Source: GWC2-45-19 sp964358085
GTDB taxonomy: Bacteria; Patescibacteriota; Microgenomatia; CAZETR01; Amesbacteraceae
Direction of reading: 5' to 3'
DNA length: 11,368 nucleotides
Assembly: GCA_964358085.1 (NCBI GenBank)
Contig: CAYHNU010000021.1
Coordinates: 1 to 11,368, forward strand
Below are positions 5,218 through 11,368 of this stretch, piece by piece (the stretch's first letter is position 1; each line of letters opens with the position of its first letter). The notes beneath the pieces are model-generated. The model had not been told where the DNA came from, ran no database searches, and worked only from the letters and a program-made list of their open reading frames with translations. The position numbers and the translations under genes are program-made.

Positions 5218-5859
5218 TTATACGGCCCCTCTGCCGGATAACATAACAAAGGGAGTTTTAAATAAGATTTTTAAATCATACCATAGATTCATGTTCTCGG
5301 CATAATGCGAATCCATTTCTATCCGTTTATCAAAATTGATGTCGCTTCGACCAGATACCTGCCATTGGCCTGTGATGCCGGGACGGACGGAAAGGGCTTT
5401 TTTGACTAAGTCTTTGGTGTAGGGATATTTTTGTTGTTGCTCTTCTAATTCGTCAGCAAAATATGGTCTAGGGCCAATAAGGCTCATATCCCCCTTTAAA
5501 ACATTGGCTAGCTGGGGGACTTCGTCTAAAGAAAATTTACGTATAAATCTACCAACTTTGGTGACTCGAGGATCAGCACTAAGTTTATAGCTGCTTTTTT
5601 TGTATTCTTCGTACAGTTTTTTTAAATTTGGATCAGTGCGGAGACGGTCGTGTGCATTGGGAATCATGGAGCGAAACTTGTGCAGTTTAAAAAGTTCTCC
5701 ATTTTTACCAACACGATTAGGAATGTCAGCAAAAACCGGACCTTCTGGAGACTCAAGTTTGATGGCCAGAGCGACCAGGAGACTTATGGGGAAAAATAGG
5801 GTTCCCAGGAAGAGGGCAAAAAAAATGTCCATGACGCGCTTTAATTGCTCGTAATTCAT
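5218..5859 (-). CDS. Bacterial sugar transferase (small monotopic phosphoglycosyl transferase)
   Basis: It should move a sugar phosphate from a nucleotide sugar to undecaprenyl phosphate, the first membrane step of glycan assembly. The 213-aa length fits the minimal PglC-like core. It has a single hydrophobic, probably re-entrant helix (about 10-35) after KRVMD, then FKLHKFRSM (57-65). The catalytic Asp-Glu dyad is 112-113 in FSLDEVPQLANVLKGDMS, followed by LIGPRP (127-132) and RPGITGQWQVSGR (159-171). The final hydrophobic stretch, LKILFKTPFVMLSGRGAV, is typical of the family. The donor sugar cannot be read from the sequence. The ATG at 5859 lies 4 nt after the manC stop, in the same operon. 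Confidence 0.94.
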   Translation of the reverse strand: MNYEQLKRVMDIFFALFLGTLFFPISLLVALAIKLESPEGPVFADIPNRVGKNGELFKLHKFRSMIPNAHDRLRTDPNLKKLYEEYKKSSYKLSADPRVTKVGRFIRKFSLDEVPQLANVLKGDMSLIGPRPYFADELEEQQQKYPYTKDLVKKALSVRPGITGQWQVSGRSDINFDKRIEMDSHYAENMNLWYDLKILFKTPFVMLSGRGAV

Positions 5860-5863
5860 AAGG

Positions 5864-6940
5864 CTATAAGTATTTTAGCAGTTTTTGCTCCTTGAGAATT
5901 TGATGGACCTGCTTGACGGCCTGATCGTCTAGTACGTTGCAGATCAGGATAGCTTCGGGAGTGTCGACTATGAGCAAGTTTTCTATTCCTACAGTAGCCA
6001 CGAGTTGTTTGTCCAGAACTAGGAGATTGTTTTTGGAGTTCACGCCTATATACTCTCCCCCATTCTTGTTTCCGTATATAACGTTTCCAAGGCTATCGTG
6101 AGGTAAGTGGTCTTTGATTTCACTCCAGTCGCCAATATCTGACCATTCGAAAGATATGGGGAACAATATAAAATCCTTAAGTTTTTCTGAAACCGCATAA
6201 TCGATAGAAACTGTGGGCGCCATTTGAAACGAAAGTTGAATTGCTTGCCGCTCCCCGTCGGTTCCGAGAGAGGCTAACACTTTGGGCAGTTGAGAATAAG
6301 TTTTGGGAGCGTGCTTTTTAAGAAGGTCTAACAGAAGTTTAGCTGGCCAGATATATTGGCCGACATTCCAAAAATAATTACGGTTCTGGGCGTATTCCTG
6401 GGCTTTATCGAGAAGAGGTTTTTCGATATATTTATCTCCTAAAAAACTTCCGTCTGATCTTTTTTCTCCTTTAACTTTTATGTGGCCATAACCGGGGTGG
6501 GCGTATTCGGGTTTTTTACCGACTACCACATATTTTTGTTTTTCGTAGGCAATTGTAGCCGCCTTTTTTATTTCTGAAATATAAATGCTTTCCGGTTTAA
6601 TTAGATGGTCAGACGGACAATTAAGAATTACAGCCAAGGGATCTTGTTTGTAAATAATTGTGGCAGCAAACCCCATAGCTAGAGCAGTGTCACGCCGCAT
6701 AGGTTCGGAAATAATATTTTCCGATGGGATTTCTGGAGCTTCTTTACGGATAAGCGAAGCGTATTTGGCCGAGGTAGAGATAAAAATGTGGCTGGAGGGG
6801 GCGAGCTTTCCTGCCCTAGCTAAAGTCAATTCAAAAAGAGATTTACCGTCAAAGATTTTTAAGAACTGTTTAGGAGAGTTTTCGCGGGAGAGGGGCCAGA
6901 GACGGGTGCCGCCGCCGCCAGCCAGAATAAGAACGTACAA
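5864..6940 (-). CDS. manC: Mannose-1-phosphate guanylyltransferase (GDP-mannose synthesis)
   Basis: It makes GDP-mannose from GTP and mannose-1-phosphate. The nucleotidyltransferase signature YVLILAGGGGTRLWPLSREN, then SPKQF, opens the protein. Later come NCPSDHLI, the GYGHIKVKG region, YIEKPLLDKA, FEWSDIGDW and a C-terminal left-handed helix-like part. With 358 aa from the chosen start it is a monofunctional enzyme without the C-terminal isomerase cupin of ManC/AlgA fusions. The start is uncertain: TTG at 6940 gives MYVLILAGG, as expected for the family, but still overlaps the upstream gene by 71 nt; ATG at 6991 or 7045 would add 17 or 35 residues without homology and overlap by 122 or 176 nt. 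No start has a good Shine-Dalgarno motif. It would feed the neighbouring, possibly mannosyl-, transferases. Confidence 0.92.
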   Translation of the reverse strand: MYVLILAGGGGTRLWPLSRENSPKQFLKIFDGKSLFELTLARAGKLAPSSHIFISTSAKYASLIRKEAPEIPSENIISEPMRRDTALAMGFAATIIYKQDPLAVILNCPSDHLIKPESIYISEIKKAATIAYEKQKYVVVGKKPEYAHPGYGHIKVKGEKRSDGSFLGDKYIEKPLLDKAQEYAQNRNYFWNVGQYIWPAKLLLDLLKKHAPKTYSQLPKVLASLGTDGERQAIQLSFQMAPTVSIDYAVSEKLKDFILFPISFEWSDIGDWSEIKDHLPHDSLGNVIYGNKNGGEYIGVNSKNNLLVLDKQLVATVGIENLLIVDTPEAILICNVLDDQAVKQVHQILKEQKLLKYL

Positions 6941-8006
6941 GTGTTTGCTTAAATTCTCTTTTGAATCGGTCTTTGGCAAACTTTTGGGCATGGGATTTAA
7001 TGAATTCCCGGTCGAATTGAGCGGGGTCAAAGTTAAGAATAGCATTTTTTAAGTCTGCAACGCTATCTAAGAGCAGTCCTGTTTGGCCGTGGATGACGGT
7101 TTCGGTGACTCCGCCTTTATTTAAGCCTATGACTGGAGTTCCGGCGGCGTGGGCTTCTAGGGGAACTAAACCAAAGTCCTCTTCGTGAATATATAAGACC
7201 GCCCGGGCATGTTGATAATGGGCGACCAGATCGATTTCAGAGAGATGGCCGAGGAAATATATATTGGGAGCGGCCATGGCCTTTAGTTTTGATTCTAGAG
7301 AACCTGTGCCTATTATGGCCAGAGGAAGTTTCAGGTCATTAAATATTTCCACCAAAAGCTGGGCTTGTTTGTAGGCCACCAGACGGCCGACGTAGAGAAA
7401 AAAATCTTTGAGAGACGGGGCGGGTGAGGGTTGGGAATAGATGTCAAAATCTATCGGCGGATAGATTACCTCGGACGGTAAACCGTAAAATTTTGAGATG
7501 CGATTTTGAACGGTTTGGGAAATTGCCATGTAAGCGTCGGGGCGGCGGGAGGCGATGAGATCCCAGGACTTCAAATAATTAAACAGGGGGTGAAACAGTG
7601 GAGATGTTTGTGATTTGTAAAATTCTTCGTGGCTCCAGAGATACCGTGTAGGAGTGAGACAGTAGCAGAGGTGAAAGGTTCCCGGTTTAGTGATAATTCC
7701 TTTAGCGTCGGCAGAAGTAACGGAAATTACAATGTCGTAGTCGTCAAATTTTAAGGTTTCAAAAGCCATGGGAGTGAGCCAAGGGTAGAGCTCATGATTG
7801 GATTTTGCCAGGGGGAATTTTTGCAAGAAAGTGGGGATAACGGCCGGAAAAACTTTGGCCCACCCCGCAGTGGCGGGGTTATACACTGATGTGTACAGCG
7901 GGGCGTCTGGAAACATTTCATGCAAAGCCAACAGTACTCTCTCCGCCCCGCCCCATTTATTAACCCTGTCGTAAATTAAAGCAACGCGGCTTGGTAAATC
8001 TGCCAT
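6870..8006 (-). CDS. Glycosyltransferase family 4 (possible mannosyltransferase)
   Basis: This retaining GT-B enzyme transfers a sugar from a nucleotide donor to a growing lipid-linked glycan in the cytoplasm. The N-domain opens VALIYDRVNKWGGAERVL (8-25), the form seen in WbaZ/MtfB-like enzymes. The C-domain has LYVGRLVAYKQAQLL (204-218), then HEEDFGLVPLEAHAAGTPVI, with the E-x7-E pair at Glu276/Glu284, and GGVTETVIHGQTGLL. A GDP-mannose donor is plausible because manC follows, but is inference. The domain seems complete at FKREFKQTL (about residue 356); the last 22 residues are basic and Pro-rich, and lie in another frame over the manC start, so the stop may have been lost and read on. The ATG at 8006 overlaps the upstream gene by 31 nt. 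Confidence 0.9.
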   Translation of the reverse strand: MADLPSRVALIYDRVNKWGGAERVLLALHEMFPDAPLYTSVYNPATAGWAKVFPAVIPTFLQKFPLAKSNHELYPWLTPMAFETLKFDDYDIVISVTSADAKGIITKPGTFHLCYCLTPTRYLWSHEEFYKSQTSPLFHPLFNYLKSWDLIASRRPDAYMAISQTVQNRISKFYGLPSEVIYPPIDFDIYSQPSPAPSLKDFFLYVGRLVAYKQAQLLVEIFNDLKLPLAIIGTGSLESKLKAMAAPNIYFLGHLSEIDLVAHYQHARAVLYIHEEDFGLVPLEAHAAGTPVIGLNKGGVTETVIHGQTGLLLDSVADLKNAILNFDPAQFDREFIKSHAQKFAKDRFKREFKQTLVRSYSGWRRRHPSLAPLPRKLS

Positions 8007-8482
8007 GTTTGGGCGGCCATGGTGGCCCAGGAATATTTTTTAACTTGGGATTTGCCTAGGTTGATCATTTTTTGCCGGAGCTTGGAATCTATAAGCAAGG
8101 CTTTTATTTTATCCGCTAAATCTACCGGATCGTGAGGATCAAAAAAGAGAGCTGCGTCTCCATACACCTCCGGCAGACAGGAGGCCCGGGCGGCAATGAC
8201 CGGCAAACCTGCTGCCATAGCTTCTAGCCCGGGAAGGCCAAAACCTTCTATTAATGAGGGAAAAACAAAGGCGAGGGCTCCATGATATAGGTCAACCAAT
8301 TGCTCATCTGTGAGTCGACCTAAGTATTGCACGCGGGAAGAGATGGGCAGACGTTTTTCAAAAATCGACCTAGCGCAGACTATGGCCAGATCTATTTTGG
8401 CCAATTCCACCGCCCTGATGAGAACAGGGATGTTTTTGTGAGGGTACAAATTTCCAGTGTAAACAACGTATGGAATTTTCAT
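7976..8482 (-). CDS. Glycosyltransferase family 4, C-terminal (donor-binding) half of a split gene
   Basis: From the ATG at 8482 this encodes 168 aa equal to the C-terminal Rossmann domain of a GT4 enzyme. PYVVYTGNLYPHKNIPVLI (4-22) is the usual domain opening, LGRLTDEQLVDLYHGALAFV follows, and SLIEGFGLPGLEAMAAGLPV contains the E-x7-E pair (Glu79/Glu87) that holds the nucleotide sugar. DAALFFDPHDPVDLADKI and a closing W helix complete it. The frame stays open upstream to 8737, but those residues are a shadow of the N-terminal half and not family-like. The ATG shares ATGA with the stop of the upstream half (8479-9003). Either the two halves form a heteromeric enzyme, or a one-base change in a T run has split one gene. 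Confidence 0.82.
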   Translation of the reverse strand: MKIPYVVYTGNLYPHKNIPVLIRAVELAKIDLAIVCARSIFEKRLPISSRVQYLGRLTDEQLVDLYHGALAFVFPSLIEGFGLPGLEAMAAGLPVIAARASCLPEVYGDAALFFDPHDPVDLADKIKALLIDSKLRQKMINLGKSQVKKYSWATMAAQTWQIYQAALL

Positions 8483-9003
8483 AAAAAGGCTGGGGAGACT
8501 CCTTCGTAGGTAACAGAAATTTTGGCTGGGTTGAGGCGATATTTTTTCTCCAAAATACTTTTCCAATATTTTGCCGGGACAATGATGTGGATGGCACGGT
8601 GTACAGCCAGCCAGACGATTATTAAATAACCCAAATACTTTACTCTGTATAAAAAGGGGTGGCGGGTGGTGGTATCGCGGCCGCGCGATAAGTGCTTGAT
8701 CAGATCGTGAATGGTGACGATCATTTTGCCCAGCCAAAGGACGGGAATGGTAAAGTGGGGCACGTGCAATAAATTTGGCCGAATGAAAGACAAGATCCAG
8801 AGCATTTCCAGCTGGGCTAAGAAAGAGTAGGGGTGAAAACGGGCGTAATATTTTTTGAACTTGGCTAGTTTGGGTTCATTTTTTAGATCTGGCGGGACGA
8901 TTAAGATTACATCGCCCGGCAAATTATCGATCAAATTTTCTATATAACGACCGATACCGGTGTGCTTGATTCCCCACATCCGGGCATCTATACAAATCTT
9001 CAT
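8479..9003 (-). CDS. Glycosyltransferase family 4, N-terminal (acceptor) half of a split gene
   Basis: The 174 aa begin MKICIDARMWGIKHTGIGRY, the standard opening of wbaZ/mannosyltransferase-like GT4 proteins, with the glycine loop TGIGRY. LLHVPHFTIPVLWLGKMIVTIHDL (written in parts: LLHVPHFTIPV, KMIVTIHDL) and IIVPAKYWKSIL lead to ISVTYEGVSPAFL, where the donor domain normally follows after a short linker. Instead a TGA stop (8481-8479) occurs, overlapping the ATG of the C-terminal half. The DNA at the junction is CCTTTTTATGA; one more T would fuse the frames as SPAFFMKIPYVVYTGN. Together the halves give about 342 aa, slightly under a normal GT4 because the linker is short. The ATG at 9003 overlaps the methyltransferase stop by 4 nt. 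Confidence 0.82.
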   Translation of the reverse strand: MKICIDARMWGIKHTGIGRYIENLIDNLPGDVILIVPPDLKNEPKLAKFKKYYARFHPYSFLAQLEMLWILSFIRPNLLHVPHFTIPVLWLGKMIVTIHDLIKHLSRGRDTTTRHPFLYRVKYLGYLIIVWLAVHRAIHIIVPAKYWKSILEKKYRLNPAKISVTYEGVSPAFL

Positions 9004-9746
9004 TTTGATAACAATTTAAAACCGTTTCCTCGCTTTAATAAAAATTTGATCGTTTCCTTAATGTAGTAATAAGGATTATCCAAATAAATTACTGTAAGAC
9101 CTTTTTTAATGAACTGAGAATTTCTGCTCATAAAATCCTTGTATTCTTTTATTAATTCGTGGAAACTAGTGGATTCAAATACAGAATATTTAATATTTCC
9201 CTTCCAGAGAAATCTAAATTCATCCTCCCCTGTCCACTTCGTGATTTGAAATTTACTTGTATAAAGGAGGGGATAATTTTTCTCTACAATATGCATCGTG
9301 TCTCTTCTCTTTTCGAAAAACCAGTGGTGGTGGGAAAATCCTGGTTGTCTGCGAAATCCTGTCAGCCAGTCTGTTAAATTTAGGTGAGAAAATTCCATAT
9401 CTTTTCCTCTGGATGGCGTTGAAATGTAACCCCTTTTTGCAACTCTGGACATCTCATCGATTACTAAAAAGGGATTGTATATATCTTCCAGAGTATGTGT
9501 GCATAAGCAAACATCAAATTCTTTATCTTTGAAAGGGAGGGTTTTCCGAGTAATGTCTAACGCCACAAACTTTTTAGCTTTATTCTTAGACGGTCGATAG
9601 GGATCATTTTCGGGAGGAATGATATCAACTAAAGTATCAACTTTTATCTGATTATGTTGTTTTGAACTCCCTCCAACATCCAACACTCGGTCTGTTTTTG
9701 AAATGGTTAATAGTTTAATTAGTTCTTGGTCAGTAAGATTGCTCAT
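9000..9746 (-). CDS. Class I SAM-dependent methyltransferase
   Basis: The 248-aa protein has a Rossmann methyltransferase core: motif I VLDVGGSS (21-28), an acidic position at LVDIIPP (39-45), FVALDITRKTLPFKDKEFDVC (in parts: VALDITRKTLPF, KDKEFDVC; 61-80), and the post-motif YNPFLVIDEMSRVAKRGYIST (90-110) typical of the Methyltransf_11 group. Motif I is GGSS rather than GxGxG, a common variant. SHHHWFFEKRRD (139-150) gives a histidine-rich loop of unknown role. In this context it probably methylates a sugar of the glycan or caps the chain; the substrate is inferred only from location. The gene is visibly more AT-rich than its neighbours, suggesting separate acquisition, yet it is joined by 4-nt ATGA overlaps on both sides. 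Confidence 0.85.
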   Translation of the reverse strand: MSNLTDQELIKLLTISKTDRVLDVGGSSKQHNQIKVDTLVDIIPPENDPYRPSKNKAKKFVALDITRKTLPFKDKEFDVCLCTHTLEDIYNPFLVIDEMSRVAKRGYISTPSRGKDMEFSHLNLTDWLTGFRRQPGFSHHHWFFEKRRDTMHIVEKNYPLLYTSKFQITKWTGEDEFRFLWKGNIKYSVFESTSFHELIKEYKDFMSRNSQFIKKGLTVIYLDNPYYYIKETIKFLLKRGNGFKLLSK

Positions 9747-10552
9747 AAAAACGATTTTATGGATCTGAAATATTTTAACAATTTAATTCCAAAATATACT
9801 AAGCTGTTAACTAGGAAAGGGTATTTAGATGCTAAATGTTTGCGATAAAAGGTGGACATGGCAGCTGTAGAGTCGATGGCCCAGCGGCTGCGGCCGGAGG
9901 CGGTTGCCCGAACTGAAGAGCCTTTAAAATGGGTGATTTTAACATCGGGAATATACATGACTTTCCAGCCTTTTTCTTTTAATTTGTAACAAAAGTCTAT
10001 ATCTTCCGCGTTCCAGAAATAATCTTCGTCCAACCAGCTTACCTCATCACCGGCGATGCGGTGAATCATGGCAAAGGCTCCCGTAAGCGAGTCGATTTCG
10101 TGAATGGTATTGGGAACACGAGTCGAGGAATACTTGGAAAGTCGACGCAAGCCAACGAAATGCAAAAAAGAACCTACCGGATCGGGGAAGTTGCGATGGC
10201 AGGAGTAATCCAGAGAGCCGTCCGGTAATTCCACCCGGCAAGTGGCCACGCCAACTTCTGGATGAGATTGCATGTATTTGAGGACTGTTTCGATGGTTTT
10301 GGGGTAGACGATGGTATCCGGATTGAGCAATAGCACGTATTCCCCGAGACTTTTGCGGATACCCACATTGTTACCGACCGCAAAGCCAAGGTTGGTTTTG
10401 TTTTTTATGGTGGCGATCTGGGCGCTGCCGTCGGTCGAAGCATTGTCCACAACAATGACCTCCCAACCTGAATGTTTTGGGATTGATGCTAGACAATCAA
10501 GAAGCTTTTTCTTGACGTTGTAGCTAAGAATGATGATGGACAAGGTCTTCAT
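9743..10552 (-). CDS. Glycosyltransferase family 2 (rhamnosyltransferase-like)
   Basis: This inverting GT-A enzyme has 269 aa. Its motifs are in family order: LSIIILSYNVKKKLLDCLAS (4-23), VVDNASTDGS (34-43), NLGFAVGNNVGIRKSLGEYV (54-73), LLLNPDT (74-80) in the metal-binding DxD position, TGAFAMIHR, and NAEDIDFCYKLKEKGWKV (181-198) with the catalytic-region ED. This set is typical of the WbbL-like group, many of whose members add rhamnose, but donor specificity cannot be read here. A weakly hydrophobic, basic C-terminus (245-269) may touch the membrane. The ATG at 10552 overlaps the upstream GT4 by 29 nt, and its TGA overlaps the methyltransferase ATG. Confidence 0.92.
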   Translation of the reverse strand: MKTLSIIILSYNVKKKLLDCLASIPKHSGWEVIVVDNASTDGSAQIATIKNKTNLGFAVGNNVGIRKSLGEYVLLLNPDTIVYPKTIETVLKYMQSHPEVGVATCRVELPDGSLDYSCHRNFPDPVGSFLHFVGLRRLSKYSSTRVPNTIHEIDSLTGAFAMIHRIAGDEVSWLDEDYFWNAEDIDFCYKLKEKGWKVMYIPDVKITHFKGSSVRATASGRSRWAIDSTAAMSTFYRKHLASKYPFLVNSLVYFGIKLLKYFRSIKSFL

Positions 10553-11368
10553 ATATGCTCTCCAGTTTTTGGGCGATAGGTTCCCAGGAAAACTTGGTGT
10601 CTACTAACCGTCTGGCGTTGTTGGCGATTTGGGTGTACATCTTTTTGTTTTGTAATACCTGGATGGATTTATTGGCGATATCTTCCGGGGTGGTACCGAT
10701 GATAATTGATTCACCGTCGACCGCCCCATACCCCTCGGCTCCGACGGGAGTGGTGACAACCGGAATCATGGTAGCCATAGCTGCTAAAATTTTTAATCTG
10801 GTGCCGCCGGGAGCGTACATGGGAGCTACGAATAAACCTGATTCAAGATAAGCATTAACTACTCCCTGGGTGTCGGAGTCTTTAAGCTCTAAAATCTCTA
10901 CGCCCGATGTTTTGAGAGCTTTGACTTCAGACGTAGGAAATTGGCCTGCGATAATCAGCTTGGCTGTGGGGATGACCTTCTGTATCAGGGGAAAAACTTT
11001 CTTGGCCAAAAGTTCTGCCGCTTCCCAATTTTGGATCCATTTGTAATTACCCATATACAAAATACGGTGGTTATAGTGGGGTGTTTTGGGTAAGTTGCTG
11101 ACGTCCTCCCCTACCCCGTTGGGAACAACGTCAACTTTCAGACCGGGAATTATTTTTTGAATGACGCGGGCGTCTTCGACTGAAACCGTGACTACCCGGC
11201 TGACTCTTCTCCAAAAATATTGTTCCCAAAAACGCATTTTGACTACATCAATCCACATGAAGGGCCTGAACCACAGCCGTTTATCAGTATTGGCTTGGTG
11301 ACCAAAAATTCGAGACATGATGGTCTGTTCGACCAAAATAATGGGTAAGTTGTGGGCGGGCAGATATG
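10524..11368 (-). CDS. Glycosyltransferase family 4, 5' end beyond the window
   Basis: The frame is open to the window edge, so the gene is partial. The visible 281 codons start ...YLPAHNLPIILVEQTIMSRI, the end of the acceptor domain (compare the usual vilvEhN-x-E). A TTG at 11336 lies inside this segment and is not a likely start. The donor domain follows: RVVTVSVEDARVI, VDVVPNGVG, ILYMGNYKWIQNWEAAELL, AKLIIAGQFPT, then APMYAPGGTRLKILAAMATMI (in parts: APGGTRLKILAAM), PVVTTPVGAEGYG and a closing FSWEPIAQKLESIY. The second acidic residue of the E-x7-E motif is replaced by the GGTRLKIL form, as in many GT1_4/WcaC-like members. It is the first visible gene of the glycan operon and overlaps the GT2 gene by 29 nt. 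Confidence 0.88.
   Translation of the reverse strand, partial: YLPAHNLPIILVEQTIMSRIFGHQANTDKRLWFRPFMWIDVVKMRFWEQYFWRRVSRVVTVSVEDARVIQKIIPGLKVDVVPNGVGEDVSNLPKTPHYNHRILYMGNYKWIQNWEAAELLAKKVFPLIQKVIPTAKLIIAGQFPTSEVKALKTSGVEILELKDSDTQGVVNAYLESGLFVAPMYAPGGTRLKILAAMATMIPVVTTPVGAEGYGAVDGESIIIGTTPEDIANKSIQVLQNKKMYTQIANNARRLVDTKFSWEPIAQKLESIYEDLVHHHS

Noticed and set aside
6660..7052. Plus-strand open frame of 130 codons opposite manC
   Set aside because: It mirrors the manC coding sequence and has no recognisable domain or start signal.
8483..8737. Upstream extension of the C-terminal GT4 half to an ATG at 8737
   Set aside because: The extra 85 residues (His/Pro-rich) are the out-of-frame reading of the conserved N-terminal half; the ATG at 8482 fits the family boundary exactly.
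10047..10389. Minus-strand frames of 64 and 71 codons within the GT2 gene
   Set aside because: They lie wholly inside the GT2 coding sequence in other frames and carry no motif.
1..11368. CRISPR arrays, insertion sequences or integrase genes
   Set aside because: No regularly spaced repeats, transposase motifs or inverted-repeat-bounded elements were seen; the only repeats are the diverged pair around the gap and the MraZ boxes.

Overview
The window reads as a piece of a metagenome-assembled bacterial genome, most likely a Candidate Phyla Radiation (Patescibacteria, perhaps Microgenomates) member. This is inference from gene content: a DUF4012 envelope protein inside a glycan cluster, compact proteins (RecO of 181 aa, glycyl-tRNA synthetase of 412 aa), genes overlapping by 4 to about 70 nt, GTG and TTG starts, and almost no Shine-Dalgarno sequences. 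A run of 10 Ns (272-281) shows it is a scaffold. Every supported gene lies on the minus strand, so transcription runs from base 11368 towards base 1.

Region 1 (about 11368-3284) is a surface-glycan operon. In transcription order it holds a GT4 glycosyltransferase cut by the window edge, a GT2 glycosyltransferase, an AT-rich SAM-dependent methyltransferase, a GT4 enzyme split into two ATGA-overlapping frames, another GT4 enzyme, a mannose-1-phosphate guanylyltransferase (GDP-mannose supply), a small phosphoglycosyl transferase (loads the first sugar phosphate on the lipid carrier) and a membrane-anchored DUF4012 protein. Together they look like a pathway that starts, extends and methylates a lipid-linked, probably mannose-containing glycan. 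recO (recombinational repair) is attached by a 17-nt overlap.

Region 2 (2771-854) is a new transcription unit. A perfect-consensus sigma70 promoter lies across the recO stop codon and drives a leader of about 143 nt carrying a clear T-box: a canonical antiterminator competing with a terminator, ahead of a class II glycyl-tRNA synthetase gene. Stem I seems reduced to one small hairpin with GGC, a glycine codon, in its apical loop. This is the most interesting element of the window. A small membrane-anchored protein of unknown function follows glyS.

Region 3 (841-1) holds a hicBA toxin-antitoxin pair, then a mosaic stretch around the N gap. On the left of the gap are the 3' end of a second hicA-like gene, a short copy resembling the tail of the small membrane protein gene, and a second copy of the downstream promoter region. 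Last comes the start of mraZ (first dcw-cluster gene, cut by the window edge) behind four TGG boxes repeated every 10 bp, as expected of an autoregulatory MraZ operator. The mosaic is either a tandem duplication or, more likely, two diverged strain variants joined by the scaffolder.

No rRNA, tRNA, CRISPR array, insertion sequence or origin was recognised.
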